NCBI GenBank assembly: GCA_028564675.1
Contig: JAOVVO010000094.1
Coordinates: forward strand, 62,001 to 126,000
Source of the DNA: Onchocerca lupi
Taxonomy: Eukaryota; Nematoda; Chromadorea; Rhabditida; Onchocercidae
Direction of reading: 5' to 3'
DNA: 64,000 nucleotides
The position numbers and the translations under genes were made by a program. Shown here in pieces: positions 1-13,100 of this stretch. Within the stretch, counting starts at the first letter, position 1. Each line of letters opens with the position of its first letter. The notes under the pieces were generated by a model, which saw only the letters and a list, made by a program, of their open reading frames with translations, was not told where the DNA came from and did not search any database.

Positions 1-3000
1 AAGTAATTCATTCTGCACTACCATCTGATCCAATTTGCGTTCTAATTCTGTTATTTTTTCCTGCGCTTCCATATGTTGTTGACGAAGTTCCTGATTAATT
101 TCATTCTTTCTTTGTAGTTCGCTCATTTGTGTACTATAATCGTCCAGCTGTCGCTGCACTTGGATATTTTCTTCTTGTGTATGTTTTAATTTTGTCATCA
201 AATCTTCTAAAACAATTTCGCGATTCCATTGAAAATGGAATGACAAAGAAATTGCTTGAAAAATTTATACAGTGAAAAAAAATTCATAAATAATTTAAAT
301 TTTATTAAAAATTTATTAGTAAGAAAATTTCAGTAAAAACTTTTAAGTAATTTAAATTTTATTAGAAATTTTTAAGTGACGCTTAACCAGAAAAATGAAA
401 GCCTAACCATAGGGTTAACTAGAAGGCATACTTATTTAAATGAAGAGAAGGCAAATATGAAAGCTGAATTAGTGAATTTAGAGTATCAATTAACCTACCT
501 TTTTCAACCATTAGTTCTTTATAGTTTTTCTTCTGCTCCAAGATTTCTTGTTCCATGTTCACATTTTTCACTTCCACTGTCATGCTGTATTCTTCTGTCA
601 TATCGAGTTTCTTCTCCAACCCTTCGATAAGTTGCTGCTGTGATTTCAACTTTTGGCTCAGAAATCTGTTCTCTTTCTCAATTTCTTGCATCTTAATTTC
701 CTTTTGTTGAAGTTGTTCTTCTAATTCCTGAGATAATTGAATTCTCTCGTCCTGGATAGTATCATTCTGAAGAATATCCTGTACCTGCTCGATAAATGAA
801 ATCCACGCACCATTCGAAATGCAATCAATCTCCTTTACTTCATGTTTGTCCTCTTCTGATTTTTCTTTCACAGCATCTTTCTGTTCCTTTAAACCTTTAG
901 TGGACTCTATCTGAAACAATCTCCATGTTACTTCATATTACATACCATCTTAATAGATTGTAATTTTCCTTAGACCCTCTAGTTCTTTGGTTCCCATAAA
1001 ATCTGCTAATATATTCTGGTTTTTTAGCGACAATAACTCTTCATTACTAGTTCGACTTACCTCCAATTTCTGGTAATGTTTGGCATCTTCACATTGTTCT
1101 TTTGTAGAACCGTCCTTCAGCTGCACAACTTTATTTTCAAGATCCAAGCAGTACTCTTCCAAGACTTTCAAACATTTTCCCAACTTTTCAGCGTTATTTT
1201 CTATTTCTTCATTTTTTTCTTCAGACTCGCTATTGTATTTCTGTATTGCATTCAATTTCTTTTTCAAGCTTTCTGCATCTTGTTCTTGGAATTCTAGTTC
1301 TCTCAAACTTGATGTTTGAGTCTCATTCGTCGTCGTGTATGCAATAATTTGTTGATTCAATAAAGGTTGCTGAGACGCACCTTGGAATTCCGAACTGCAA
1401 ACTAACATTGCATCAAAATCTTTTGCTTTGTTTCGTTTCTCATCTTCTGTGTATATTGCTTTCTGTTCCGATAACTGATTCAAAGGTTGTTCTGGAATAT
1501 GCCACTGTTCAAATACTGGTTGTTGATTAGTAGCTGAAATGCCAGTGTTATCAGAAGATGTGATATGCTTGGTCATCTGCTCTCTCAATTCGTCAATCTC
1601 ATTTTGCAGTCTTTGGTTTGTTTGGGCGAGTTCAGCATTGCCTCGGAATAAAGCATCATTGTCGGCTATTTTCGTTGTGAGGCGGGCCGCTAAAATGGCT
1701 AATTGTAGTTGCAATGTTGAAGCTGGTTGCTTGGTTTGTCTCATCTCACGACAAATCGTACATGGTGTAGAGCAATTCCATGAATCACTGCCAAATTTTG
1801 CTGCTGCAATATCAGTTAGGACCTTTTCTTGGCGATGGGGTGAGGTGCGGATGCTAACATTTAAAATTCTTTGCGCATTCCTTATAAATAAGAAGCATAT
1901 TGAAAATAATGAAGGAATTTAAAATCTAACTGGGATGCACAAATTTTAAATCTAATATTTTGAAACACATCTGCGATAATTAATTATTTTCTCAGCAAGA
2001 AATTCGGTAAAATCTCATAAAATTTTCTAGCGCATACATATGATTAGCCAAACTATTAAAGAATCTAGATCAAGCAGATCTTCGCATGATTGTAAATTTT
2101 AAATATGCCATAGAAAAGAAAACAAAAAATTTCTAAAAATTCATCTATTAGCACTTTTTTGCTTGAACGGATTAATGCTTTTTAACACTAAGATGAATAA
2201 GGTTATCATTACAATTTCACCACCGAAATCTCTATTCAAAGCCATGTCAAAAGAATTGTTAGTGTAGGAAAAACGCCAAGGTTGTTATAATTTGTGCACT
2301 GCAATATCATTAATTTTTGTTTACATGTAAAAAAAGGACTACCATATAATAAATTAAAAAAAAAGCAACCTGCTGGACTGCTTCGACCTGTCATTGAGTC
2401 AGGCTGAAAAAATGGCAATATAGTTTTTAAACTAAAATTTCTGTTTGGTAAATTATTGCGAACTAATTTTCACAAGTTCAAAAATTTACATAAGAAGAAT
2501 TAAAACAAGAAAAGTTGATTTTACCAAATTTTCTAAATTTTCGAAAAACAAATATGAAAAAAACTACGACAGCAAGTTTGGTTTAAAATTGCTGACATCT
2601 GATAACATGTTCAGTTAAGGAAATCTGTGTTACCTGAAGCAGATTTTCCAGTTCTTTAATTTTTAATTCTGATTGTTTCTCTCTTTCAGAAATGCTCTGA
2701 AAATAAAAAGTATTTCAAACTTCATTCTACAATCAAATGAATTAGAAATAAAATTTTCTATTTACAAATATAATACCAATTTTAGAACACTCCATACTGC
2801 ATAAGTTAATTTTTAATAAATCGAATGAATACTTCAAAATTAACCAAAGTTGTAAAAACTGTAATCATTGAAAAATTGTAAAGAAAGTAAATTGATTTCA
2901 AATGAAAAAATAACTTGTTGCATTTTCATTTCTAAAGCTATTTTATGACTCCTTTCATCCCATAACTTGTTTTTTAAAGCGGCATTTTCAGATTCTCTTT

Positions 3001-4089
3001 CTGAAAATTTCCTACTCACAGCGTCAACAACAACTGGCAGCGAAAGATCTTGCATTTCTGAGATGTTTTCCTGAAAAATGGATGTATTTGAGACAATTAC
3101 TAACAATTACTAACAAAGATTAGAAAAAGTGTGGCATTTTTTTTTCTCTTAAAAAGTGTAGCATTTTTTTTCTCTTTTTAAATCAAGATAGTTACAGTCA
3201 TCAAAAAGTTGGGTCATCTTTATGGAAGAAGACAAATTTAAAAGATTTTCGAAAGTTCGTGAGAAATTGCTTAATGTAACAAGTGAATTTGATGAAATTC
3301 TTAATCAGCGATTAGAATAATTCAAAAAAAAAAGAAATCGAAAGTTGAAATTTTCGAAAAAAAAATCGAAATTGACACTGCAATAATCAGTCACTTTTAG
3401 GTAATTTGTAAAGGGAAATTTCGAAAAAAAAAAGTAGAAAGCACTTTGAAAAGGGGATTGTATTAGAAATGAAACAAAAATAGTAAAAGAGATAAGGCTA
3501 AGAACCTACAGCTAGTATGTCATTCATAAGCTGCTGCACTGCTATGGAGATTTCTGCATCCTTCAATTCTTTCTCTTTAAACCATTTGATGACAACTTTC
3601 TCAATATATGAATGAACTTCTTCCAGAGTTTCCTGTAGTTGAGCTTGAAACGTCTGCACATTATCGGTAATGAAGTCCTTCAACAAATAACTTTTATTCC
3701 AATCTTTTAATTTCAGAAAATTTGAAAAATTGGAAGCAACCCAAGAGGAATATTACAATACAAATCGAAAGCTTAAAGGCAGTTGAACTGAGCCTTTAGT
3801 ACATTGCCAAAATATTTTTTTTCAAATAGTTGGAAAATTTAGTATTCAGCTTATTCGAACATAAATAAAATGAATATTTAGTTCTCTTAAAAATGGCACC
3901 TCCAAAAATTTCAAATTCATTTCTCGCAAATTTCTAACATTCTTCAAAGTTACTTGAAGATGTTCCCGTAGTAAATCCCGAACATGTTGCAGTTCTGTTG
4001 TTTGATCTTTCAATTCTGTTTTCCGTTGTTCGAGTTCGTTCTTCAAGTACTCAACCTTCCTAGTAATTTCCTTAAATATTTTATATTGG

Positions 4090-4135
<46 letters not shown>

Positions 4136-7100
4136 GCTATAGTTTAATTCATGTAAACAAAATTAGCATCCTTTAGATTCAGTTATAAGACTAATTTTGA
4201 TCTATTATATATTATCTTTTTCTATGCCAATTACTACATCAATCAAAACTCAATAAATAAACTATGAAACAGTCATAAAATTAAAGATGAAATTTCTGAA
4301 ATATAATCTTGAACTTTACCTCGTTAATTTTGAAATAATTGTTATCGATTACTGTCTGTGTATCACTGTCAATTTTAACAGCATTAAGTCGAGCATACAA
4401 AGCATTATAAGCTTGTTGCAACTGCTGGTAGTATTCCGATAATTTCATATATGAATTTTCAAGTTCTATGCGACTGTTTTCCATTTGTGCACTTTTTTCC
4501 TGCCATTCAACTAAGCGACGATTGCTTTCATTTTCAGCCAAAGCTGCCTAAAATTAGAAAATTTTTAAAATTCGAAAAAGTAAAGCCCTAATTTATGGCC
4601 TGTACCTGTCGCTGGCTTCTTTCGGCCATATCTTTTTGCTCTTCCAAATCACGTTCCCGTTCACGAGCACGTTCAATTTCGTCTTCGTGACGTTGTGAGA
4701 ATTCGCATAGTTTCTCCGACAAGCCTTCTCGATCAACCAATGACTTGAAATTGGCACTATTATCAGTACTTCTCTCAAATATCAAAAATTTATGCAAATT
4801 AATGATGAAGACAGTATCTTATTTAATTTGACTTAAATTGGGTTTTTTATCATTCTGAATGATCAAAAAAAAAAAATCAAAAATCTAATGAGACTCCTTA
4901 GTTTAGTATCTTGATGCTTGATAAAACTTACTTCTTTGAGTTGTTTGTTTAGAGCCCAAATTTCACCTTTAAGGACCTCAACAGCAGTTTCCAATTCTGC
5001 GTTCAGAACCATTAGTTGTTTGATTTCATCTGTTGAGTTATCATGCATTTGATTTGATTCGTTTACGCATTGGCAAATTTCATGACTTTCTGGTTCAACA
5101 GAATCACCATCACGAATGACTTCACATAACGACTAAAAAAATGAAAATTTAGATGTAAACGTTAGAAATTGCATCAAAGAACATATTTTTCTGGTTTATT
5201 TTTTATTCCCAATTTCAATCATTTTTATGATTTTTGTTCATATTACTAAGATGGCCTAACAAGTTACATTTCTTATTGCCTAATGGAAAGAAAAAAAAAT
5301 TGAAAAAATGAAGATGACATTTTTATCACAGAATTAAAAAAAAAATCATTTTTCATGATTTTCATTAACAATAATAATGAAAACTCTTTATGAATTCTAT
5401 GACTACTTAGCAGTTTAGTACAATGGATCATTAATGGCAAAAAATACTTTCCCAAAGATAAAGCTGTAAAAAGGTTCTTTTAACGAAATTCATAACAGCA
5501 CTTTCTAAATCACTCAACCATAAGGCTGGTAAGAGTGGTTATACCACAACACTTAAAGCTTTCTCATGTCCAAGAAAAAGATATTGCCATACAATTTTTA
5601 GTTTTACTACAAGCTTTCGCTGAAAATGGAATTTAGCACTCCGAACATCCTAGCAGGCATTTTATAATTTCCATTTTCTTCGGCATTTATCATCATTTTG
5701 ATAATATTGTAGTCAGATTGAAGCGAACATGCGCTTTTTGATTTTTGAAGTTTTCTTTTTTAGAATTTTCAACTTTGAGAATTTAAATCAATGTTTCGCC
5801 GATGCCGAATACTTTCCATCATATATATTCGTCAGATTTTCATCTATGTTGGATTGTTCTCTTAATACCCTATATGCCCTTAATTTTAGTATTTTTCGAG
5901 TTAGAAACAAATTTTCGAAGTTAAAAAACCAACTTCAGGAGACTGCTCTTGTTTTGCTTCTATGGCCTCAGAAAGATGAAAATCAGTCATTGTTTGCATC
6001 TCATGATGTCGCACGACTGGAATTAGATCATTTGAAGCTAAAAACTAAACATATTTGATAAAAGTAGCAAAAATCCATATTTTTATATTATATATTATAA
6101 TTGAAAAACCCTTCCAAATACAGTATACAATATAAAAAAAATAAATAAATCATCATTTTTATTTTACCGATCATAAATCATCACCTCTATTTTGCGGATC
6201 AGACCCTATACAACATATCCGTTCCATATTTTGTATTCTCTCAATATTTTGCTTCAAATTATCGATATAAAACTTCTTCACCAATTTAAATACTCGTTTT
6301 CTAATTAAAGCTAATGTTCGACACTGAAGAAATATTCCCTCTACCTTATTAGCTATGCAGGGTACCCTCATATACTGCGCAAATAAATCTTAAGCAAATG
6401 AACTGATCGAACCTTCATCCATGATTGTGGATGCATCTTGCATCAGACATTTAAGTTCAGCATCCACATTCGTGCTTTGTGAAACTGTAGGAAGGATCGT
6501 TGACTGCCTTTCGCATTTTTCATTCAGCAATATAGTTTGAGTTAAGTAAGTATGTTGTGACTGCAGCATTTCGATGATATCATCTTTCTCCTGACTTCGA
6601 CGTTCCATTTCACTACTTAGTAAGTCCAACGCTGCTGTCGATTCAACGCATCTATTTATTTATTTAAATTAACTGATAAAGTAACAAGACATTAATCTTG
6701 AATTATCGAAAATTTTGATTCAAATTTCAAGACTAAAAAATCATTTCTGACTCATTAGTTAATATCCAGATAAATTCCATTGTGGTAAGAATTTGATGGA
6801 TTTCTTGAATATTACATAAAGAGAAACTAAATTTAACATAATCTATACATCGAATATGAAACTAAACCATTTAATTATCTTGCCATCTATATGGGTTACA
6901 AAAGTTACAAAAAGTTTAGAGTAATATAAGGTTTCCAGAAAATATCAGGTTTTTAAAAAAGTAAGAAATGAAATATTCGAAATTAAAAAATAACAGAGAA
7001 AATATAATAATAGGAGATATTCTATTCTGGGAATTATAAGTCTAATTATTGAATGATTTTAATAAAATCCCATAGATAAAAAGGAAAAATAAATTAGGCT

Positions 7101-10100
7101 AAGAAATATTTATTTAAAAAACAAACTTCATTTTTAATGTTTCGTTCTCGTTCAAAACTTTTTGTAGTTCGGTATTTTTCTGCTGCAGAGCAGCAGCGAA
7201 TTTTCCTATTTGTGCCCTCAACTCTATAATGACACTTTCGCTACCATCTGTCAATTTTTCAGCCATCAATAAACCTTCTCTTTCACCGTTAACAACTTCC
7301 ATTTGCTGCTGCGCATGTTGTAGTTGTATAGGCTGATGAGTGCTTACGCTTGTAGGCATAGCTTCTAGATTTTGAGCTGTAAAGAATTGCAGTTGTAATT
7401 GCAGTTGATCACATTCCATTTGCAATCTTTGTGCATGCATTTGCACTTCTTGTAGTTCAACATCTCGTTTCGCTAACAAATTTAAAACTTCAGATTTTTC
7501 CTGATCCATAAATTCTATCTGTGCTTGCAGCTGATCAATGCGATCGTTTTCGTCCTAAAGATTAATCAATGTATGCTCGTTTTTTACTGAAATGTGCTAA
7601 AAACGAATGTATTAGAACACAGGTTACTAAATGAAGTCTGATAATTTGTCTGAAAATTTTCTTAATTTATCAGTTAAACTCTCACATCTGCTTATTAGAT
7701 TATAATCCTAAAGATCATGAAAAAAATAATAAAAAAATAAAACTAAAAAAAATATCAAAAGCGAAACCTCATTCTTATCATTTTCAGATCTTAAATGCGA
7801 TAATACAGATTTTTCAGAACACATGTCTTCAAGCTTGGATTGCAATGCTTGGATCAAAACATCTTTAGAATTATTCAAAGTACAGAGAAGAGTCATTTCT
7901 TGATCCATAAAATCTCGCTGTCTTTGCAAAGCGACCAGTTGCGTCTCGTATTGAATCATATGTTGCTCCCTATCATTATTGTTTTTCATCACAGAAGAAG
8001 CTAATAGAGCTTCTTTATCGGATTGCAACTGTCGAATAACTGCTTTGAATTTTCGTCTCTGTGTCTAAAACTGAATATATTTTGAGTCACAGTACTGAAT
8101 CAAAAATAAAGAAATAATAAAGCACCAAAATATTTAAATAGTTCTGAAAGACAAATTCTTTTTGAAATCACTAGGAAATTATTCCTTCATCAATAAATTT
8201 TTTATTGTTGCGAGTATGCCTGTTGTCTTTTGATTCTACAAAAACCTCATTTGCTCTTTGGTGATGATTTCCTTCATTGTGAACATCAGTCTTCCTGCAT
8301 ACAAAGAAATCAAAATTTCAAGCACCTTAAATTTTATTCTTAATCGAATGATAATTGAACTATTGACCTTGTCAAGTTCAAGTTGTTTGGCTTGCTCACT
8401 GATAGTATTTTTCAAATCATTAACTGTATTCATCATTTGTCTGAGTTGATTAACGGCATTTTGTTCTCCGTCAATAACTGATTCTTCTTCAGAAGTTTTT
8501 CGCGACATATCTCCTTTCCGTCCCAGCAAGATTGTCCGCACTTCATCCCACTTTGATTCCATTGCTGCTTTTTCATTATTTAACTGAAAAAGTGCTAAAA
8601 CATTAATGAAAGTAAATGATGATACTGTAGTTCGATATTAAAACTGCCAGTATGTGTTATTGATATCTTCCCAATATAATCGCATAACAACCTTTCCTAA
8701 CAAACATCACATATTACATGGGACGACTAATCATCCAACTGAATGATATCATGGGCTACCAATTAATATACCGGACATTGTTGAACGAAGCAGAAAGTAA
8801 CCGATCAATTTGCAATTTTTGCTATCATATTCATAAAAAATCATCATTCAAATATTATCTCCAAATTTCCTGGCAGATTCATCACAATGAATTCACGAAA
8901 CAAAAGTTTGTATTTCTTCATAAAGAAAATGACTGCAAGAAATTTTTGGTTACCGCTGCAATTTATTAGAAATAATAAAATAAATATTAAACAAATCGAG
9001 AAATTATGGAGATAATCAAAAATAAAGTAATTTTCAACTTTTCACTTCCATCATTTTATTTGGAAAGTCGCAATTCTTTAATAGACTCACTGCTGGATTT
9101 TGAAATTCTTTAATGAAATTAGAAAGTCAATGCGGGGACGTAAATCTAAAAAATTACCTGCTTTTCTAACATTTGTATTTCCATATGAACGGCTTCCATT
9201 TCATCAACAGCAAATCGCCACTGTTTCATTTCTTGATTCAGTTTATTATTTTCGATCGTCCTAGCTTTTAACTGTTCATTTTTCAAATCTAATTCTTCTT
9301 TCAAGCTATTTATTTCTTTTTCTGCAACGTTGAACTGAAAAAAAAATTATCGTAATTCTTTATTGACATATAAGGAAATAATTTCTCTAAATAAATCAGT
9401 GAATTTAATTACATCGATATAATTAATATAATTAACTCTTTTCAATATGAATAAAAACCCTATATAATTTAAAATGATTTTAATCAATAACTTGTATTGT
9501 TACGTGCAAAAATTTATAGAAATTAATTCTAATATATAGAAGAAATTATCTTTTCATGATTCTATATTTATTCTATATTTCATTATCCTACCAAAGTAAT
9601 GAGTGATAATCAATTTCAAGAAATGATACTTCAAAATTTTATTCCAAAAAACCCTATCTTTTCCACAAATCTTAAATAAAATTGTTTCATTGCATTTTTT
9701 TTACCTTAGTTAAAAATTCAGACTGCAAGGATTTCTGGTATTTCTTTTGTTGTGCACAATTTTGTTGAGCTTCTCCAGCTTGTTCTTCAGCTTGTCGAAC
9801 TCGTATTTCAGCATTTTCCAACTTTTCTTTGGCATCTTTCAATTGTTCCTCCAATTCAAAATTAACGCAGCCCATTTGAACAATCTTCTCCTGCACCAAA
9901 GAGCACTGTTCACGAACTGCATCCAGCTCAATTCGCATATCATTTACCATCTTCTCATAATATCCTGAAAATATTTCCGTCGCAAATCAGGATAATAATG
10001 TTCATGGAAAAATTCGCTCTTACTAAAAACAATAACTGATGAAGATTAACAATACTTATAATAGGTAACAATTATCTCTGTTATTCAGGTGGCATTCGAA

Positions 10101-13100
10101 AATATTATCAAAATCTACAAATTCAGTTGGAGCAGAAAATTACCCTGCACTGTTGCGACATTTTCGGGTATTGACCATTGCAAAGCTTCCGTACCTGTCT
10201 GCCTTTCAGTAATTTTTCCCTTTAAAAAGGATTACTAAAGACTTTCAAAACTTGACATAATAATAGCTGGGTGAATCGTGAAAAGCGAGAAAAATTAAGA
10301 TAATCAAACTTAATGAATAATATCAATGGTTGTGTTCATTACTGAAATTCTTTGAATTTAATCCAGAAAATCTTCAAGGATAAAATACTATCTGCACCAT
10401 CATTTGGGTAGGTATTGATTTGAAAGCGCTTTCTGTAGTGATCAAATTTGAATTAGCTTCCATTGCACCATGAGTAGAAGGAGCAATAATGGAAGCAACC
10501 GGAATATTTTTGTCTAAGTGGATCAATCGAGATTCAAGCTCATTATTTCGAGCCTTCAAGACGGTCTTTTCTGCTTCCAGTGAACTGATTTTGAGATTCA
10601 AAGCCTTTATGTGCAATTTTTCGTCTGAAAATGGAAGATATTGAGGAAAAATAAGGCAAAATAAAGAAAAAATTTGATAAAAACTTCAAATATGTATTCG
10701 ACCGCAATTTCGTGAATTTGTAAAAGAGCTCTCATTAGCAATATCTTAATTATAAAAATTTATTGGAGATACATAAAAATTTCTGATGGTGCAACAAGTC
10801 TAATCTAAGTCCGATAATTGTTTCTCTTTCCAAGCTTTCCCTCTTTTTGTACTTCCTCCTTTTTTAAATCTTCAGATCTAATGAATGCTCTAATCAATAA
10901 AAAGCAAAAAATTGTCGATTTCTTGAAAAAATGTTTCAAGATTTTTATTTGTGAAACACATCTACAACAAGCAGATTTCGATGAAATAATTCTTTTATTT
11001 GATGGGAAATATCTTTTCCTTTTTTTTTTTTTTTTTTTTGAGAAATTTTTTTTGAACAAATAAAATTTTTTCCTTCTCCTATTGACGTACTTTAAACCAA
11101 TGTTTTTATTTCCACAACGAACTTCTAATGTTTTCTTAAATAAAGCTACTGATCAATAAAGACTACTTGACTGTTTAGATTTCGTGATGGTAGAAAGACT
11201 GTACTTTAATAGTACATCTTAATGTCAGTTGTATGAATTGTAAGAGGCACTTCCTTAATGACTTACTTTGAAAAAAAAATGTCAAGTTTGCTTCAAATCT
11301 AAAGACTTCATGCTTTTAGGTACACAGCCTCACTCCACTTGTACCAAAATACTGCAAATCAGTTTCAAAGATTTTCCACGTCTGAAAAGTCTCAAAAATT
11401 TTGTTGAAAAATGCTTTGAGAGTGTAATGCGGTATTTCCTGCCGCACACAATTGTCATAAAGCAGCTATTTGTGGTTGCATTCAATTCTTTTCTCTCTCT
11501 CTCTCTTTCTCAAATGGTCTTCATTCCTTTCCAAACAATTCATCATCTACTTTCCTCTCTACCAGAAAACGTCATCATTTATTTTCATAGAAATTTGCTT
11601 TTTACAGAATCAATCTTTTGGATATTTCGAAACATTCTAAAAATTCCATTATATGATATTTTTCTAACATATTTACTAGACAAAGAGAGTAATGACTGTT
11701 TGGATATATGATAATAAAGTCGGAGGACATGCAAGTAATAGGTAGTGGTAGCTTTGTTCTCTAACTTTCTTTTTTTTATCTTTTGGTCTAATCTTTAAAT
11801 TAGACTTTTTTTTCGCAGAAAAAAAAATTGTCGCTTCAATAAAATGTCCCCTTCCTGGAAAAGATAAATTGGAAAGGTGTCGCAGTGAAAATTCCTCACA
11901 TGTATCCTCACTTTCCTGTTATTTAATTGCCAAAATTGCTTGGTCGGAGGTAGCTGTGCTTATCTTCTCTTTTAGCGCACACAACTATTTCAGCGAAAAT
12001 ATTGTTGTGATTTTCCTAAAAACAGGACAGAAGTGGAGAGAATTGCAACTTGCTGCATACTCACACTCACATTGTTGTTTTGTTTCACTATCTAAATGCC
12101 AAATTTGCTCTTACTCACGCAACTGTTTCGTTTAAATATTTAGTTGAATAGCTGAACTTAACATAGGTCTCGAATTTTTAACAAGAAAATTGCTGAGACT
12201 AGAAATCGAAAATTTTTTTAGTTTTGAATCTGTAAATCGTATTAGGGAATTAGTTCAGAACAGTTCAGAAAATAACAAATTCTTAAGTAAAATTCAGATT
12301 TACAATTATAAATCATTCTCTGCATACTTTTAGTATCAATTTTCATTCAATTATTTATCAGTTCTTCTCTTTCCATTTTATGTTCATTTTTTCTACAGAT
12401 ACTATAGTAGAATAAAGCTGAAATAAGCTCAGCAAATTGCATTATTCTTGTTCCTATCTTGATAACATACTCTCTGCATCTTTTGATATCAATTTTCAAT
12501 CAGTTGTTATTAATTCTTCTTTTTCCCTTCTGCATCATTCTTTTCTACATACACTAGTTTTCATCAGATGATTGACTGGACAGTCCATGATAAAACTTGA
12601 ACTGATAACAAATCTCCATTAAAAACAGAATGTTTCATCTCTGTTTTCAAATGCTTATCTATCCTATCCCATAAATATCATTTGCACAAACTTTTCTTAT
12701 TTATGATTGTTTGACTGAACAATGAATCATAATGTGTCATATTGATCATTGCTGTTCATCAAATATTTATAACTCTTTAGGAAAATGCCCTTTCGAATGC
12801 GCTCATGTCTTCTATTCAATTGTAGGAATGAAACAGCTTTAGCATTACAAAAGTTGACTTTTTGATAATTTAGTTCAATGTATTTTTCGTTAATCACTAG
12901 CCATCTATATCCCTCCAACTTATCTTTCTACAATCTACTCATTTTCTGTCAGATCAATAAATCTGATCTGGAAGAATTCTTTTTCGGTTCTTTTCGGAAT
13001 TTAAATAAAAGTGAATTAGGGAATGTTTTCTTATCTATATAATGTTATGAAACGACGATAAATAGTTTATATTTTGAATGAGAATGCTAACTTTTTTGGG

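Noticed and set aside
1539..1922. 127-codon plus-strand open frame
   Set aside because: Mirror of the minus-strand exon 1061-1803, which has matched phases on both sides.
5729..6058. 109-codon plus-strand open frame
   Set aside because: It overlaps antisense to exon 5934-6037 of the coiled-coil gene, whose phases fit on the minus strand; the plus frame has no splice or family support.
5545..6323. PACT-type centrosomal targeting domain in the hydrophobic-basic island
   Set aside because: Short stretches look superficially similar but the order of the two halves is reversed and key residues do not align.
11268..11711. 147-codon plus-strand open frame in the large intron
   Set aside because: Phe/Ile/Ser-rich AT-driven composition, no recognisable domain and no splice or start context.
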